From positions 1-64,000 of the forward strand of contig CAJFQY010000001.1 in assembly GCA_904419315.1 (NCBI GenBank): DNA of 64,000 nt, written 5' to 3'. The notes beneath the pieces were generated by a model, which had not been told where the DNA came from, ran no database searches, and worked only from the letters and a program-made list of their open reading frames with translations. Below are positions 16,286 through 25,044 of the stretch, piece by piece. The position numbers and the translations under genes were made by a program. The number at the start of each line of letters is the position of its first letter. Positions within the stretch are counted from its first letter, which is position 1. This DNA comes from Zongyangia gallinarum (GTDB lineage: Bacteria; Bacillota; Clostridia; Oscillospirales; Ruminococcaceae).

Positions 16286-19200
16286 TTAGCACTTTTTCCG
16301 TTTATGATAGATGACGCTTCCCATAATGGCGCATCCGGAAATCGCAAGAGAGAAAATCCACAGCGCCAGATCCCTTTCATCGCCCGTCTGTGGGGAGGTC
16401 TTATCGCCGGACTGGTTATCGCCGGCCGAAGCGCCAGTCTGGTTGTTGCCAGTTGAAGTGTTGGGATCTGTCGGTGCTCCTATAGAGGGTTTTTCGTTTT
16501 CGTCAGACGGATCGGTTGTCGTCCCTGTAGCGGGGATTTCCACCGCGGCTTTCGCATAGCCACAGACGCTACATTCCTCATGCTTGAGGCCTGCTTCTGT
16601 AGCGGTCGCTTCCTTATCAATGACCCACGCGAAGTCATGGGCTTCCTGATCCAGCGCCTCGCCGCACTCACAGGTATGCCAGTGGCTGGTTTCATCGGAA
16701 TGCCAGCCGGTATCATCAGCGGTATGATCCGGCAGCTTCGGAATAACCGTATTTGCAAGGGCAATTTCGTTCGTGCCTGCGTCGTCGCTGAAATACTTCT
16801 CGCAGCCGCCGCAGTACCAGTATTCGATGTTGCCCTCGGCCATATGGGTTGCCTCTTTTTCTTCTGTTTTCACAAGGTTTGTGTGGTTGGCGGCGTTTAC
16901 TTCCCCATATTCATTGTCGCAGGTGCCGCAGACCGCCTTCTCTGTGCAGGTGGCTTCTCCGCCGGAGCAGGCCGCTTCATCAAGGTGGGCGCCGCAGCCA
17001 TACTCGCAGATGTGATAGTGCTTATCGTTTTCCTGGGTCCATGTTTCTAACGCCTTGTGATTATTCGGGGCATATTCCCCGTAAAGGCTTCCGCAGATTT
17101 CGCATTGTGCAAGCTGGGAACAGGTGGCTTCTCCGCCGGAGTGCTGGCAGCCATATTGGCAAACGGTGCATGTGCCATTTTCCCATGTGTGGCCGGTCGC
17201 TGCTTCAATCACCGCCTGACAACAGCTATATACTTTGGTATGGGTAGTGGCTGTGGTCAGCCAACCTTCGGTGCCGGTGTGGTGATCGGGGTCTTTCCCG
17301 CCGTAGGGCTGGCCGCAGACCGTACAGACCGCCGCGGCCTTACAGGTGGCTTCTCCGCCGGAGTGGACGGCTTCTTCTACTTTAGCGCTGCAGGTGCAGA
17401 GCTTCCAATGGCTGGTTCCGTCATACTGCCAGCCGCCCTGGGCCGTACAGGTATGCGCGCCGACCGTGACAGTTGCGGCGGTGGAAGCGAGAACCGTCCC
17501 ATCCGCCTTTACACGGACTTGATAAGTACCATTGGTAAGTCCTGTTACGGTATTCCCCGTAATCTCTGTCCAGCCGGAATCAGTGGACAGCTTATATTCC
17601 ATCGTAGGATCAACGCCGGTGATCTGTCCATCGTTCTGCTGGGTGGTGGTGCAGTCCACCTTGTCAACCCCTGTAGGCGGTGCCGCTTGGGTCACATCAA
17701 TGGTCTGCACTTCAGAGTCAGAGGTGGTCGTGTTATTGCCAGTCTTATATACCTTTACATCATTCGTCGCTGTTACGCCGGTGATCTCCATGGTTGTGCC
17801 GGTAATATTATTCCATGTCCTGCCGCCGTCCACGCTGTATTTCATGGAGGTATCCACATCCGACAGCGTGCCGCCCTTATCGCTTGTTGCGGTAAATGTG
17901 GCGTTTGGCGTTGCCTCCGGCGGCAAGGAGGGGGTGGTGGACGTCAATCCAACCAGTTGCAATTCACTGGCATAGTCTGTTTTGAAGTCGCCGTTATACT
18001 GCTCCGAGAACAGATAGAGTAAACCGGCTTCGCTGTTAAAGCTGTCCGGCAGGGTGATCTCCACTGTGCCGCTTGCCTGTTCTTCAGCCGTCACATGCAC
18101 CAGCCTGCCGTAATATGTGATATTGTTCTTCTCGTCCATGATGACAGCGGAGACATACTCATGCTCCCCGACGCTCGCGTCTTTGTAGCTTATGGTGATG
18201 GTGCTACCGTCTATGGTTGTATTGTCCACGCTGAAGCCGCGCCGGCTGTCCAAAAGGGTCAGCTTCCACTCTGCGATGCTGGCGATCCTTGCAACCTCCG
18301 TCAGGGCGTCAGCGCCTACATCGCCGGAAGCTTTTCCGTTTTCGGCGGCGGATGCGAAGAGGACAGAACCTAGATTCAGGTTAAAAGCGGGACGCGCCCA
18401 GAAAAGGTCAGAAGAGCGTTCATAATCGGGCGAACCGTTGTAATTGACAGTGCCGCTCCGTTGAACGTCCTGAAATGTGCAGGACGAGCGCAGCCACCAA
18501 ATGAGGTCAAAGAAGTTTTGCCCATTTCCCTCCATCACAGACGTCCAAGTGTCGCGATTGCTTGTATACCCCAGGTAATCACGAAGCTCATTTGCCGAGA
18601 GGGAGAACAGCGTGTCGCCATAAAGGCTGCTGGGAGCATAAGTGTAATTGCCAAATGTGACGGAGCCCTCTTCGTTTTTTGTTGACTCCAGAATAGCCTC
18701 CTGCTCAAGGGGGCTGAAATATTGTTCATTTTTGGCGGCTTGCAGCAGCTCATTTTGCAGCGTACTGCCTTGGTAGTTATTGTTGGTACCGAGGGGCGTT
18801 TTAAACATTCCGGTTTTAGAAAGCAAAAACATCGCGTTATCGGCGTCTACCGTGTTTGTGCCATCACTATATGTGCCGCCGTTGCCGTTTGTTGACAACA
18901 CCTGCCATTCTCTGCTATCCGCGCCGTAATAGACCGAGTAGCCGGCCACTATACTGTCCGCCCCCATTTGCATGGAGAGGGTGTTTGTAATCTCTACCTC
19001 TTGAAGGGCGCTTGCATAATCCGACTCGAGGTTGGGGGTAACACCGTATCTCCCGCGGAAGTTATACTGCTCCGAGAACAGATAGAGCGTATCGGTTTCG
19101 CTGTTAAAGCCATCCGGTAGGGTGACTTCCACCGTGCCGTTTGCCTGCTCCTCAGACGTCACATGCATCAGCCTGCCGTAATGTGAGATGTTGCCGTCCT

Positions 19201-20167
19201 TGTCGATGATGACGGCGGAGATATATTCGTTTTCGCCGACGCTCGCACCGGTGTATTCCACGGTGAGCCTGGTGCCGTTAGCGATTCCCACATCTGCGCT
19301 GAAGTTACGCCCGCTGTCCAGAAGGGTCAGCCTCCACATTTTAGGCCCATTATCGCCTTGAGAATAGGCGTCGACCTCCTCTAAGGACGATGAGATAGAA
19401 GGCTGAAATTTTCCATAGTCATTGTAAATATCTTGACCCTCGTAGTTGAACTTAATTACATTGGTTATAAAGAGAACCGAGTTTGGATTCAGGTTTAAAG
19501 CCGGCCGGGCCCAGATATGATCGTCGGAGACAGTGGAAAATACCGGACGGTCTGTGCTGTCGACGACGCCGGCCGCTCTTCGGGAAGGGCCAACATCACA
19601 AGCTGAGCGCATCCACCAATCACCCACCTCTAGCCCGTCTGACCAGCCATCGCCTGTATAGCCTAAGTATTCTTCGAACTCATTTGCCGAGAGGGCAAAC
19701 ACCGTGTCGCCGTTCAGGCCATCGTCAAGATAGCGAAACATGCCTAATTCTGTGGAGGCGCCATCTTTTGTTGTCTCCAGAATGGCCTCCTGCTCAAGGG
19801 GGCTGAAATATTCTGTGTTTTTCGCGGCGCTCTGCAATTGCTCTTGCAGCGTACTGCCTTGATAGTTATCGTCGTTACCGAATTCCGTTGTAAATATTCC
19901 CGTGTCAGAAAGTAAGAACGGCACATTTTGGGCGTCCACAGTGTTTGTGCCGTCGCTGTAGGTACCGCCGTTGCCGTTTGTCGATACCACCTGCCACGTT
20001 CCTTGTTCCGTGCCGTAATACACCTTGTCCCCGACCAATAGGCCGGCGGTGCCTGGTTGCAGCATCTTCCTCTGAGCGCCATCTCCGCCCGCCGCGAATA
20101 CTGTCGCCGGCATCAGTGTAAATATCATGCACAGGCAAAGCAGTATCGCCGTCAATCGTTTTTTCAT
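16286..20167 (-). CDS. Sortase-anchored surface protein with duplicated DUF6273-like domains
   Basis: 1,293 residues from an ATG behind GAAGGAGG. A signal peptide is clear (MKKRLTAILLCLCMIF..., cleavage near AFA-like VFAAGG at about 25). Two copies of a unit of about 360 residues follow. Each has a DUF6273-like domain (about 45-236 and 408-608; WWMRSAC/WWLRSSC and ARPALNLN/ARPAFNLN motifs) and a beta-rich domain (about 277-369 and 640-735; both contain LYLFSEQYN). Then come Ig-like linker regions and five or more CxxC segments (CTVCGQPYGG, CEICGSLYGE and others), and a C-terminal sorting signal: SPQTGD, hydrophobic stretch, KRKKC. SPxTG matches the (S/P)PxTG motif used by class B sortase in C. 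difficile. It is co-translated with the 112-residue upstream gene (ATGA overlap). Confidence 0.82.
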   Translation of the reverse strand: MKKRLTAILLCLCMIFTLMPATVFAAGGDGAQRKMLQPGTAGLLVGDKVYYGTEQGTWQVVSTNGNGGTYSDGTNTVDAQNVPFLLSDTGIFTTEFGNDDNYQGSTLQEQLQSAAKNTEYFSPLEQEAILETTKDGASTELGMFRYLDDGLNGDTVFALSANEFEEYLGYTGDGWSDGLEVGDWWMRSACDVGPSRRAAGVVDSTDRPVFSTVSDDHIWARPALNLNPNSVLFITNVIKFNYEGQDIYNDYGKFQPSISSSLEEVDAYSQGDNGPKMWRLTLLDSGRNFSADVGIANGTRLTVEYTGASVGENEYISAVIIDKDGNISHYGRLMHVTSEEQANGTVEVTLPDGFNSETDTLYLFSEQYNFRGRYGVTPNLESDYASALQEVEITNTLSMQMGADSIVAGYSVYYGADSREWQVLSTNGNGGTYSDGTNTVDADNAMFLLSKTGMFKTPLGTNNNYQGSTLQNELLQAAKNEQYFSPLEQEAILESTKNEEGSVTFGNYTYAPSSLYGDTLFSLSANELRDYLGYTSNRDTWTSVMEGNGQNFFDLIWWLRSSCTFQDVQRSGTVNYNGSPDYERSSDLFWARPAFNLNLGSVLFASAAENGKASGDVGADALTEVARIASIAEWKLTLLDSRRGFSVDNTTIDGSTITISYKDASVGEHEYVSAVIMDEKNNITYYGRLVHVTAEEQASGTVEITLPDSFNSEAGLLYLFSEQYNGDFKTDYASELQLVGLTSTTPSLPPEATPNATFTATSDKGGTLSDVDTSMKYSVDGGRTWNNITGTTMEITGVTATNDVKVYKTGNNTTTSDSEVQTIDVTQAAPPTGVDKVDCTTTQQNDGQITGVDPTMEYKLSTDSGWTEITGNTVTGLTNGTYQVRVKADGTVLASTAATVTVGAHTCTAQGGWQYDGTSHWKLCTCSAKVEEAVHSGGEATCKAAAVCTVCGQPYGGKDPDHHTGTEGWLTTATTHTKVYSCCQAVIEAATGHTWENGTCTVCQYGCQHSGGEATCSQLAQCEICGSLYGEYAPNNHKALETWTQENDKHYHICEYGCGAHLDEAACSGGEATCTEKAVCGTCDNEYGEVNAANHTNLVKTEEKEATHMAEGNIEYWYCGGCEKYFSDDAGTNEIALANTVIPKLPDHTADDTGWHSDETSHWHTCECGEALDQEAHDFAWVIDKEATATEAGLKHEECSVCGYAKAAVEIPATGTTTDPSDENEKPSIGAPTDPNTSTGNNQTGASAGDNQSGDKTSPQTGDERDLALWIFSLAISGCAIMGSVIYHKRKKC

Positions 20168-20502
20168 GGTTTCTTTTCCTCCTTCTTCACATTGGTTTCT
20201 AACTGCGCCGGCCCGGCGTCGGAGCGCGTCTTTTCGTTGTGGCATACCCCCAGCAGGGAGCCCCGAGGCTGACGGAAATAGACGCAGGAGCCGCAGTCGA
20301 TGCACCGCGGCTCGTCCTCCGCCGGCTCGCTGTACCGGCAGGCGTCCTCAATGGTCAGCAGGATGGGACGCCCCTCCGGCGTGTATACCGGGTTTTCGAT
20401 GAGACTACTGTAATCCTCCAGATATTGTTGGGAGCGTTCATCCCAATGCACGGGAATATCCAGAATCCTACCCTCGATCTCGTATCGTTTGGTCTTCTCC
20501 AT
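20164..20502 (-). CDS. Small cysteine-containing protein co-translated with the surface protein
   Basis: 112 residues from the ATG at 20502 (weak GAGGGA site). The centre has CRYSEPAEDEPRCIDCGSC and then GVCHN, a five-Cys arrangement resembling a zinc or Fe-S knuckle. The C-terminus is Lys/Glu-rich. Its TGA stop overlaps the ATG of the surface protein, so they are translationally coupled. There is no signal peptide, so it is probably cytosolic. The coupling suggests a regulator or assembly helper of the surface protein, but no family was recognised. Confidence 0.6.
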   Translation of the reverse strand: MEKTKRYEIEGRILDIPVHWDERSQQYLEDYSSLIENPVYTPEGRPILLTIEDACRYSEPAEDEPRCIDCGSCVYFRQPRGSLLGVCHNEKTRSDAGPAQLETNVKKEEKKP

Positions 20503-20838
20503 TTCCCTCAGCCCCCTTCTTTTCTCTATGGCGCGGACAGAGCGCTGTGCGGGGTCCATGGATGCGCACGCAGCGAACACCCCCTCTCCCTCACTGACGG
20601 ATTCGTTGCGGTCGAAAAAGGACGCGCTTCAGCCGCGGATGAACCGTGGGCGAGACGTGTCCTTTTACATGGCGTTATGACATTGCGCGCAGGGGAAAAT
20701 GATAGGCTTTCTGTTTGCCTCTTTGTAGGGAATGAATGCCATCTCCTAAGAGCGTTTTTATAAGCTTTCATTGCTTTCCTTTCTCTTTGCGGCAATACCG
20801 GCCGCCGTGTGCCTGGTTAACTCCATGATTATGCCTTT
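20503..20838. other. Long leader upstream of the surface-protein unit
   Basis: About 335 bases between the -10 box at 20839 and the start at 20502 carry no convincing gene. If the promoter is right, the mRNA has an unusually long 5' leader. A minus-strand frame of 89 codons here is Ser/Arg/Pro-rich without recognisable features. Confidence 0.4.
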
Positions 20839-20893
20839 ATTATACCGAAAGGCAATTTCGATTTCTATTACCCGTTTTGACCTCTAAAATGGG
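20839..20893 (-). promoter_or_regulatory. Probable activator-dependent promoter of the surface-protein unit
   Basis: On the minus strand TATAAT lies at 20844-20839 with no good -35 box 17 bases upstream. Just upstream is an inverted repeat ACCCGTTTT...AAAATGGGT (about 20870-20893, one mismatch). A weak -35 plus an adjacent dyad is the layout expected for activation, and a LuxR-type regulator is encoded directly upstream. Confidence 0.5.
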
Positions 20894-20894
20894 T

Positions 20895-20920
20895 GATGCC
20901 CACGGTCTCCCGTGGGCATC
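20895..20920 (-). terminator. Hairpin after the LuxR-type regulator gene
   Basis: An 11-bp perfect stem (20895-20905 with 20910-20920), 4-base loop, 3 bases after the regulator stop. The T-run is short, so termination may be partial. Confidence 0.55.
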
Positions 20921-20923
20921 TTT

Positions 20924-22135
20924 CTATCGCAGCATATATTGTTTTAGTTCTTTCCTTGTTTCTACATTTAACTTCCTCATCGCCTCAGAGATATGCCTTT
21001 TCACCGTATTTGCCGACACATTCAGGTGTTCCGCGATTTCCTGGTTGGTCCAGCCCCTGGCGGCCAACATGGCCATGGAAAATTCGGTGGTGGTCAGATC
21101 ATCCGCTACGTCGTGCCCGGTGATCGGGTTATGAACTCTACGCCATCCGGAAGAGAAACGATAGGTGATGTCGATGATCCTCTTAAAATCCTTGGGCCAT
21201 TTTGGCTTAATGGCCGCCTCCAGCATGGCGCCCAACAGGCCGTGATGTTCCCCAAAGCCTTCGATGAGATCATCGGGCCGGGCAATCTCCCACGCCGTCA
21301 GAAGATGGACCTCAGCCCGGTCCGGCTGTTTGAGGCTCATATAGTCCATTACCGCCACCAGATGCAGGTAGATGGCGGGGATGGGGTAGTTTGCCGCGCC
21401 CATGGCAAGGGTGGCCTCCACAATGCCAGCGCTGCGGGCATATTCCTCTTTCAAATAGAGATAATGGGCCTGTACATACAGCGCGAAGGCCCGAAGCCCC
21501 GGCGGCAGCAGCGGCAGAAAGCTCTCAACCTCCGGCATTTCCTCCGGCAGTGGCAGATGGAGCAGCACCGCCCCAGTCGACGCGATAAAAGCCGACGCAG
21601 CCCGGAACTGGGGCGACTGCTCCCCTGCGGCGGCAAGGAAGGTGTTCAGCTCCCCCAGAGCAAATCTAGCCCTCGGTATCTCTCCAATGGAGAGATTGGC
21701 GTAAGCGTAGAGCAGACAAGCGGAGAGCCGCGCTCCCATGTCGGAACTGGTGAGATAGGGCTCAGCCTCTTTTGCCGCCGCCTCCGGTTGGCCACTGAAA
21801 TAGTGATACTCGGCAAGGGCGATATCACGCTGAGGGCCTGCAACCATCCCTTCCGCCGCTTCCCGGCAATGGCCCGGAGCAAAAGCCGTATTCATCAGTG
21901 GCATTAGATTGGTGTGATCCAGCGGACCGCCGGGAGCCATCTCTTCCGGAGCGGATTTTGTTTGCTGACGTGTCCGGCGGGGATCGCCGGGCTTCTCCGC
22001 GTCATCCGGGATCGCCCATGACTTTCCAAACCTCTGGGCGCCGGGAATGCGGCCCTCGGCGCAGTATTGGTTGATCCTTCGTTCAGACACGCCCCATTTT
22101 TCCGCCGCTTCCCGGATAGAAAGATAACTTTTCAT
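20924..22135 (-). CDS. LuxR-type transcriptional regulator with N-terminal MerR/excisionase-like helix-turn-helix
   Basis: 403 residues from the ATG at 22135. The first 45 residues look like a MerR/excisionase-type winged helix (YLSIREAAEKWGVSERRINQ, then GRIPGAQRFGKSWAIP). The middle (about 80-335) is Ala/Leu-rich helical, TPR-like. The C-terminus is a LuxR/GerE HTH (GWTNQEIAEHLNVSANTVKR). Having DNA-binding modules at both ends is a recurring Clostridial architecture, often beside genes for surface or secreted proteins. It is immediately upstream of and co-oriented with the surface-protein unit, so it probably controls it. It has its own promoter at 22234-22206. Confidence 0.82.
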   Translation of the reverse strand: MKSYLSIREAAEKWGVSERRINQYCAEGRIPGAQRFGKSWAIPDDAEKPGDPRRTRQQTKSAPEEMAPGGPLDHTNLMPLMNTAFAPGHCREAAEGMVAGPQRDIALAEYHYFSGQPEAAAKEAEPYLTSSDMGARLSACLLYAYANLSIGEIPRARFALGELNTFLAAAGEQSPQFRAASAFIASTGAVLLHLPLPEEMPEVESFLPLLPPGLRAFALYVQAHYLYLKEEYARSAGIVEATLAMGAANYPIPAIYLHLVAVMDYMSLKQPDRAEVHLLTAWEIARPDDLIEGFGEHHGLLGAMLEAAIKPKWPKDFKRIIDITYRFSSGWRRVHNPITGHDVADDLTTTEFSMAMLAARGWTNQEIAEHLNVSANTVKRHISEAMRKLNVETRKELKQYMLR

Positions 22136-22205
22136 TCCGCCACCGCCTTTTAAAGGGTAATACCTCTGGGAGGACAATTTCGCATCTATAATTCTATCGT
22201 TCACA

Positions 22206-22234
22206 ATTATATACGAATATCCGTAGATTTTCAA
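22206..22234 (-). promoter_or_regulatory. Promoter of the LuxR-type regulator gene
   Basis: Minus strand TTGAAA (22234-22229), 17-base spacer, TATAAT (22211-22206), about 70 bases before the ATG. Confidence 0.78.
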
Positions 22235-22382
22235 GGCTTTTTCCTACTGCGCATATGGTTTGGAGCTCGCCTGCTAGTATGTTTGTTAAGTGATCATTCT
22301 AGATCATCAACTAGGATGACGACTGGGCGCCTTATGAATGGGGAACATCAAAAATAAGAAAGAACTCGTTGTTATAACAGGC

Positions 22383-22419
22383 CGACAGGGCGCCCTTCAT
22401 GGAGAAGGGCGCCCTGTCG
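22383..22419. terminator. Hairpin after nadC
   Basis: A 15-bp perfect stem (22383-22397 with 22405-22419), 7-base loop, 10 bases after the nadC stop. The T-rich side (CGCTTTTGTTTATTTTATTT) is on the plus strand, and the minus-strand run is weak. Confidence 0.65.
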
Positions 22420-22428
22420 CGCTTTTGT

Positions 22429-23265
22429 TTATTTTATTTTCATCGAGATGTCGAAGCACTTCACCGAGTGGGTCAGGGCCCCCAGGGAGATGATATCCAC
22501 CCCGGTTTCGGCCACCTGGCGGATATTCTCCAGGGTGATGTTGCCGGAGGCCTCCAGCTTGGCCCGTCCCCCTGTCATCTCCACCGCCTGGGCCATGTCG
22601 GAACAGTCCATATTGTCCAGCATGATGATGTTGGCCCCGGCGTCCAGGGCCTCCTGCAGCTCCTCAAAATTGCGGACCTCTACCTCGATGGAGAGCATAT
22701 GGCCCGCCTTCTTCCGCAGGGCGGTGATGGCGGCGGTGATGGAGCCGTAGGCGTCGATATGGTTATCCTTGAGCATGGCGGCGTCGGATAGGTTGTACCG
22801 GTGGTTTCTCCCGCCGCCGCAGGTGACGGCGTACTTCTGGATGGGCCGCAGTCCCGGCAGGGTTTTGCGGGTGTCGGCGATGGAGGCGTTTGTCCCCTCC
22901 ACCAGCTCCACGCACCGGTGGGTGGCGGTGGCGACGCCCGACATGTGCTGGACCAGGTTCAGGGCGGTCCGCTCCCCCTTGAGCAGGGCTACGGTGTGCC
23001 CCTCCATATCCAGGATCCGGTCCCCTCTTTTGACCGGGTCTCCATCCTTTTTATACAGCTGGAACTTCACCTCCGGGTCCAGCAGGGTGAAAACCCGCAT
23101 GGCCACCTGGATGCCGCAGAGGATCCCGTCATCCTTGGAAACAAAATAGGCCTGGGTGACCGCTTCCGGGTTCAGCAGGTAATCGGTGGTCACGTCGATA
23201 TAGTTGATGTCCTCTTTCAGGGCGGTTTTGATCAGATCGTCAATATAAAATTGGGGCAGGTTCAT
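22429..23265 (-). CDS. nadC: Quinolinate phosphoribosyltransferase
   Basis: 278 residues, the usual NadC length. Key motifs: GERTALNLVQHMSG (about 97-110), DTRKTLPGLRP (about 131-141), KYAVTCGGGRNHRYNLSD (about 144-161), and EVEV...LDNMD (about 193-218). It converts quinolinate and PRPP to nicotinate mononucleotide. The start overlaps the nadB stop by four bases (ATGA), so the genes are coupled. prs at 63022 supplies PRPP in the same organism. Confidence 0.96.
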   Translation of the reverse strand: MNLPQFYIDDLIKTALKEDINYIDVTTDYLLNPEAVTQAYFVSKDDGILCGIQVAMRVFTLLDPEVKFQLYKKDGDPVKRGDRILDMEGHTVALLKGERTALNLVQHMSGVATATHRCVELVEGTNASIADTRKTLPGLRPIQKYAVTCGGGRNHRYNLSDAAMLKDNHIDAYGSITAAITALRKKAGHMLSIEVEVRNFEELQEALDAGANIIMLDNMDCSDMAQAVEMTGGRAKLEASGNITLENIRQVAETGVDIISLGALTHSVKCFDISMKIK

Positions 23266-24752
23266 CTTTCTTCCTCCTTCTCGTATTTCTCCGCCACGTC
23301 CTGGAGCACCAGGCAGGCGATGGTGGCAAGGCTCAGGGCCTCAAAGTAATCGTGGTTGACCATATAGCCCCCCTCCAGCAACATCCGCCGGATGTCTAGG
23401 ATCCGGGAGAGGCCTTGGGCCGCCCGCTCCGGGTTGGGCACCACAAAATCAGCCTCCTGCATAATGGAGCGGATCTCGGTGCGCACCCCCTTGGGGATCC
23501 GGTTGAGCCTGCGGTCGGCAGGGAAGGCGGGATCGGGGAAGGAGGCGGGCTCTATTCTGCTGCGGCGGTTGATGTCCTCCGCCGCCGCGTGGGAGAAGAC
23601 CAGCGCCTCTAAAAGGGAGTTGCTGGCCAGCCGGTTGGCGCCGTGGACGCCGGTGTGGGAGCACTCCCCGCAGGCATAGAGCCTGTCCACCGTAGTGGCG
23701 GAGCGCAGGTCCACGTCAATGCCTCCCATCAGGTAGTGCTGGCAGGGGTAGACGGGGATCCAGTCCCGGGTCAGGTCATAGCCCTCCACCAGCAGGGCCC
23801 CATAGATCATGGGAAACCGCTCCTTGATAAATTTCGGGTCTTTGTAGGAGATATCCAGGTAGAATTTGTCGCTGCCCACCCGGCTCTGCTCGGCGATGAT
23901 CCCCCGGCTTACCACATCCCGGGGGGCCAGCTCTCCCCGTGGATCATACCGGGTCATAAACCGCTCCCCGTGGCAGTTGATGAGATGGGCGCCCTCTCCC
24001 CGCACCGCCTCCGAGATGAGGAACTGCTCCCGGACATTGCCGGCAAAGGCGGTGGGGTGGAACTGGACAAAGCTCAGGTTCTTGATCCTGGCCCCCATTT
24101 GGTAGGCCAAGGTAATGCCGTCCCCGGTGGCGATGGCGGAATTGGTGGTGTACCGGTAGACCCGGCCGATGCCTCCGGTGCAGAGCATGACATACCGGGC
24201 GGCAATATAGCAGTGCTCGTTGTCGTGGTGCTCGTCGTCATACAGGGCGTCAATGGCGAAACCATCCCCCCGTTTTTCCAGACCCACCACAATGGAATGC
24301 TCCCAAATTGTAATATTTGATCTGTTTTTTACGTTATGTATTAATTTGTTCACCATTTCCCGGCCGGTGGAATCCTTGTGATGGAGGACCCGGGGCTTGG
24401 AATGGCCGCCTTCCAGGGTCAGGTGGGTCTGCCCCTGTTCGTCGGTGTCAAATTCCACCCCCAGCTCCATGAGATGCCGGACCTCATTGGGGCCTTCATT
24501 GCACAGTTTTTCCACAGCGGCCAGGTTGTTTTTGTGCCTTCCGGCAACCAATGTATCCTGGATGTGATAGCTTACGTCGTCATAGTCGGGCCGGGTCACC
24601 GCCGCCACCCCTCCCTGGGCCAGGGAGGAATTGCTTAAAGTGATCTCCCTTTTGCAGATGAGCAGCACCTTCAGCCTTTCATCCAGCTGCAACGCCCCAT
24701 ATAGGCCGGCCACCCCGGTTCCCACAATCACCACATCGTAATTTTGTTCCAT
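23262..24752 (-). CDS. nadB: L-aspartate oxidase
   Basis: 496 residues. FAD-binding N-terminus (VVIVGTGVAGLYGALQL), SSLAQGGVAAV (about 42-52), HHKDSTGREMV region (about 125), and a C-terminal helical domain. It oxidises aspartate to iminoaspartate, the substrate of quinolinate synthase. No nadA is found next to nadBC in this window, although NadA is needed between the two enzymes; it is probably encoded elsewhere. In an anaerobe, fumarate rather than oxygen would be the electron acceptor. Confidence 0.95.
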   Translation of the reverse strand: MEQNYDVVIVGTGVAGLYGALQLDERLKVLLICKREITLSNSSLAQGGVAAVTRPDYDDVSYHIQDTLVAGRHKNNLAAVEKLCNEGPNEVRHLMELGVEFDTDEQGQTHLTLEGGHSKPRVLHHKDSTGREMVNKLIHNVKNRSNITIWEHSIVVGLEKRGDGFAIDALYDDEHHDNEHCYIAARYVMLCTGGIGRVYRYTTNSAIATGDGITLAYQMGARIKNLSFVQFHPTAFAGNVREQFLISEAVRGEGAHLINCHGERFMTRYDPRGELAPRDVVSRGIIAEQSRVGSDKFYLDISYKDPKFIKERFPMIYGALLVEGYDLTRDWIPVYPCQHYLMGGIDVDLRSATTVDRLYACGECSHTGVHGANRLASNSLLEALVFSHAAAEDINRRSRIEPASFPDPAFPADRRLNRIPKGVRTEIRSIMQEADFVVPNPERAAQGLSRILDIRRMLLEGGYMVNHDYFEALSLATIACLVLQDVAEKYEKEEER

Positions 24753-24970
24753 AGTCCGCTCCCCTCCGCCGTCATCTTTCGGCTTGGTATCTGTTTTATT
24801 GTATCACAAAGTTTTACCACCCGCACCCCTTTTTTCATCCCGTCATCCCCAGGCCCGGCAAATTCCGCCCCGGTTTTCATGGCGCGGTCCCCTCCGCTGT
24901 GCGGCACAATCTGTATAAAGGGCCCCTTTTCCGGGCATCCTTCCAGGGAAACCATGGATTCCCGCCTCTC

Positions 24971-24999
24971 TTGACAAAGGGCGCCGGGGATGCTATAAT
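24971..24999 (+). promoter_or_regulatory. Promoter of cysK
   Basis: Consensus TTGACA (24971-24976), 17-base spacer, TATAAT (24994-24999). No repressor dyad is evident. Confidence 0.9.
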
Positions 25000-25044
25000 C
25001 TAAATCACACTAAAATACTAGGAATTAGAATGGAGGCGTATCAG

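Noticed and set aside
20526..20795. 89-codon minus-strand frame between the regulator and the Cys protein
   Set aside because: Ser/Arg/Pro-rich, no good ribosome-binding site or family; it lies in a likely long leader. Could be a leader peptide but unsupported.
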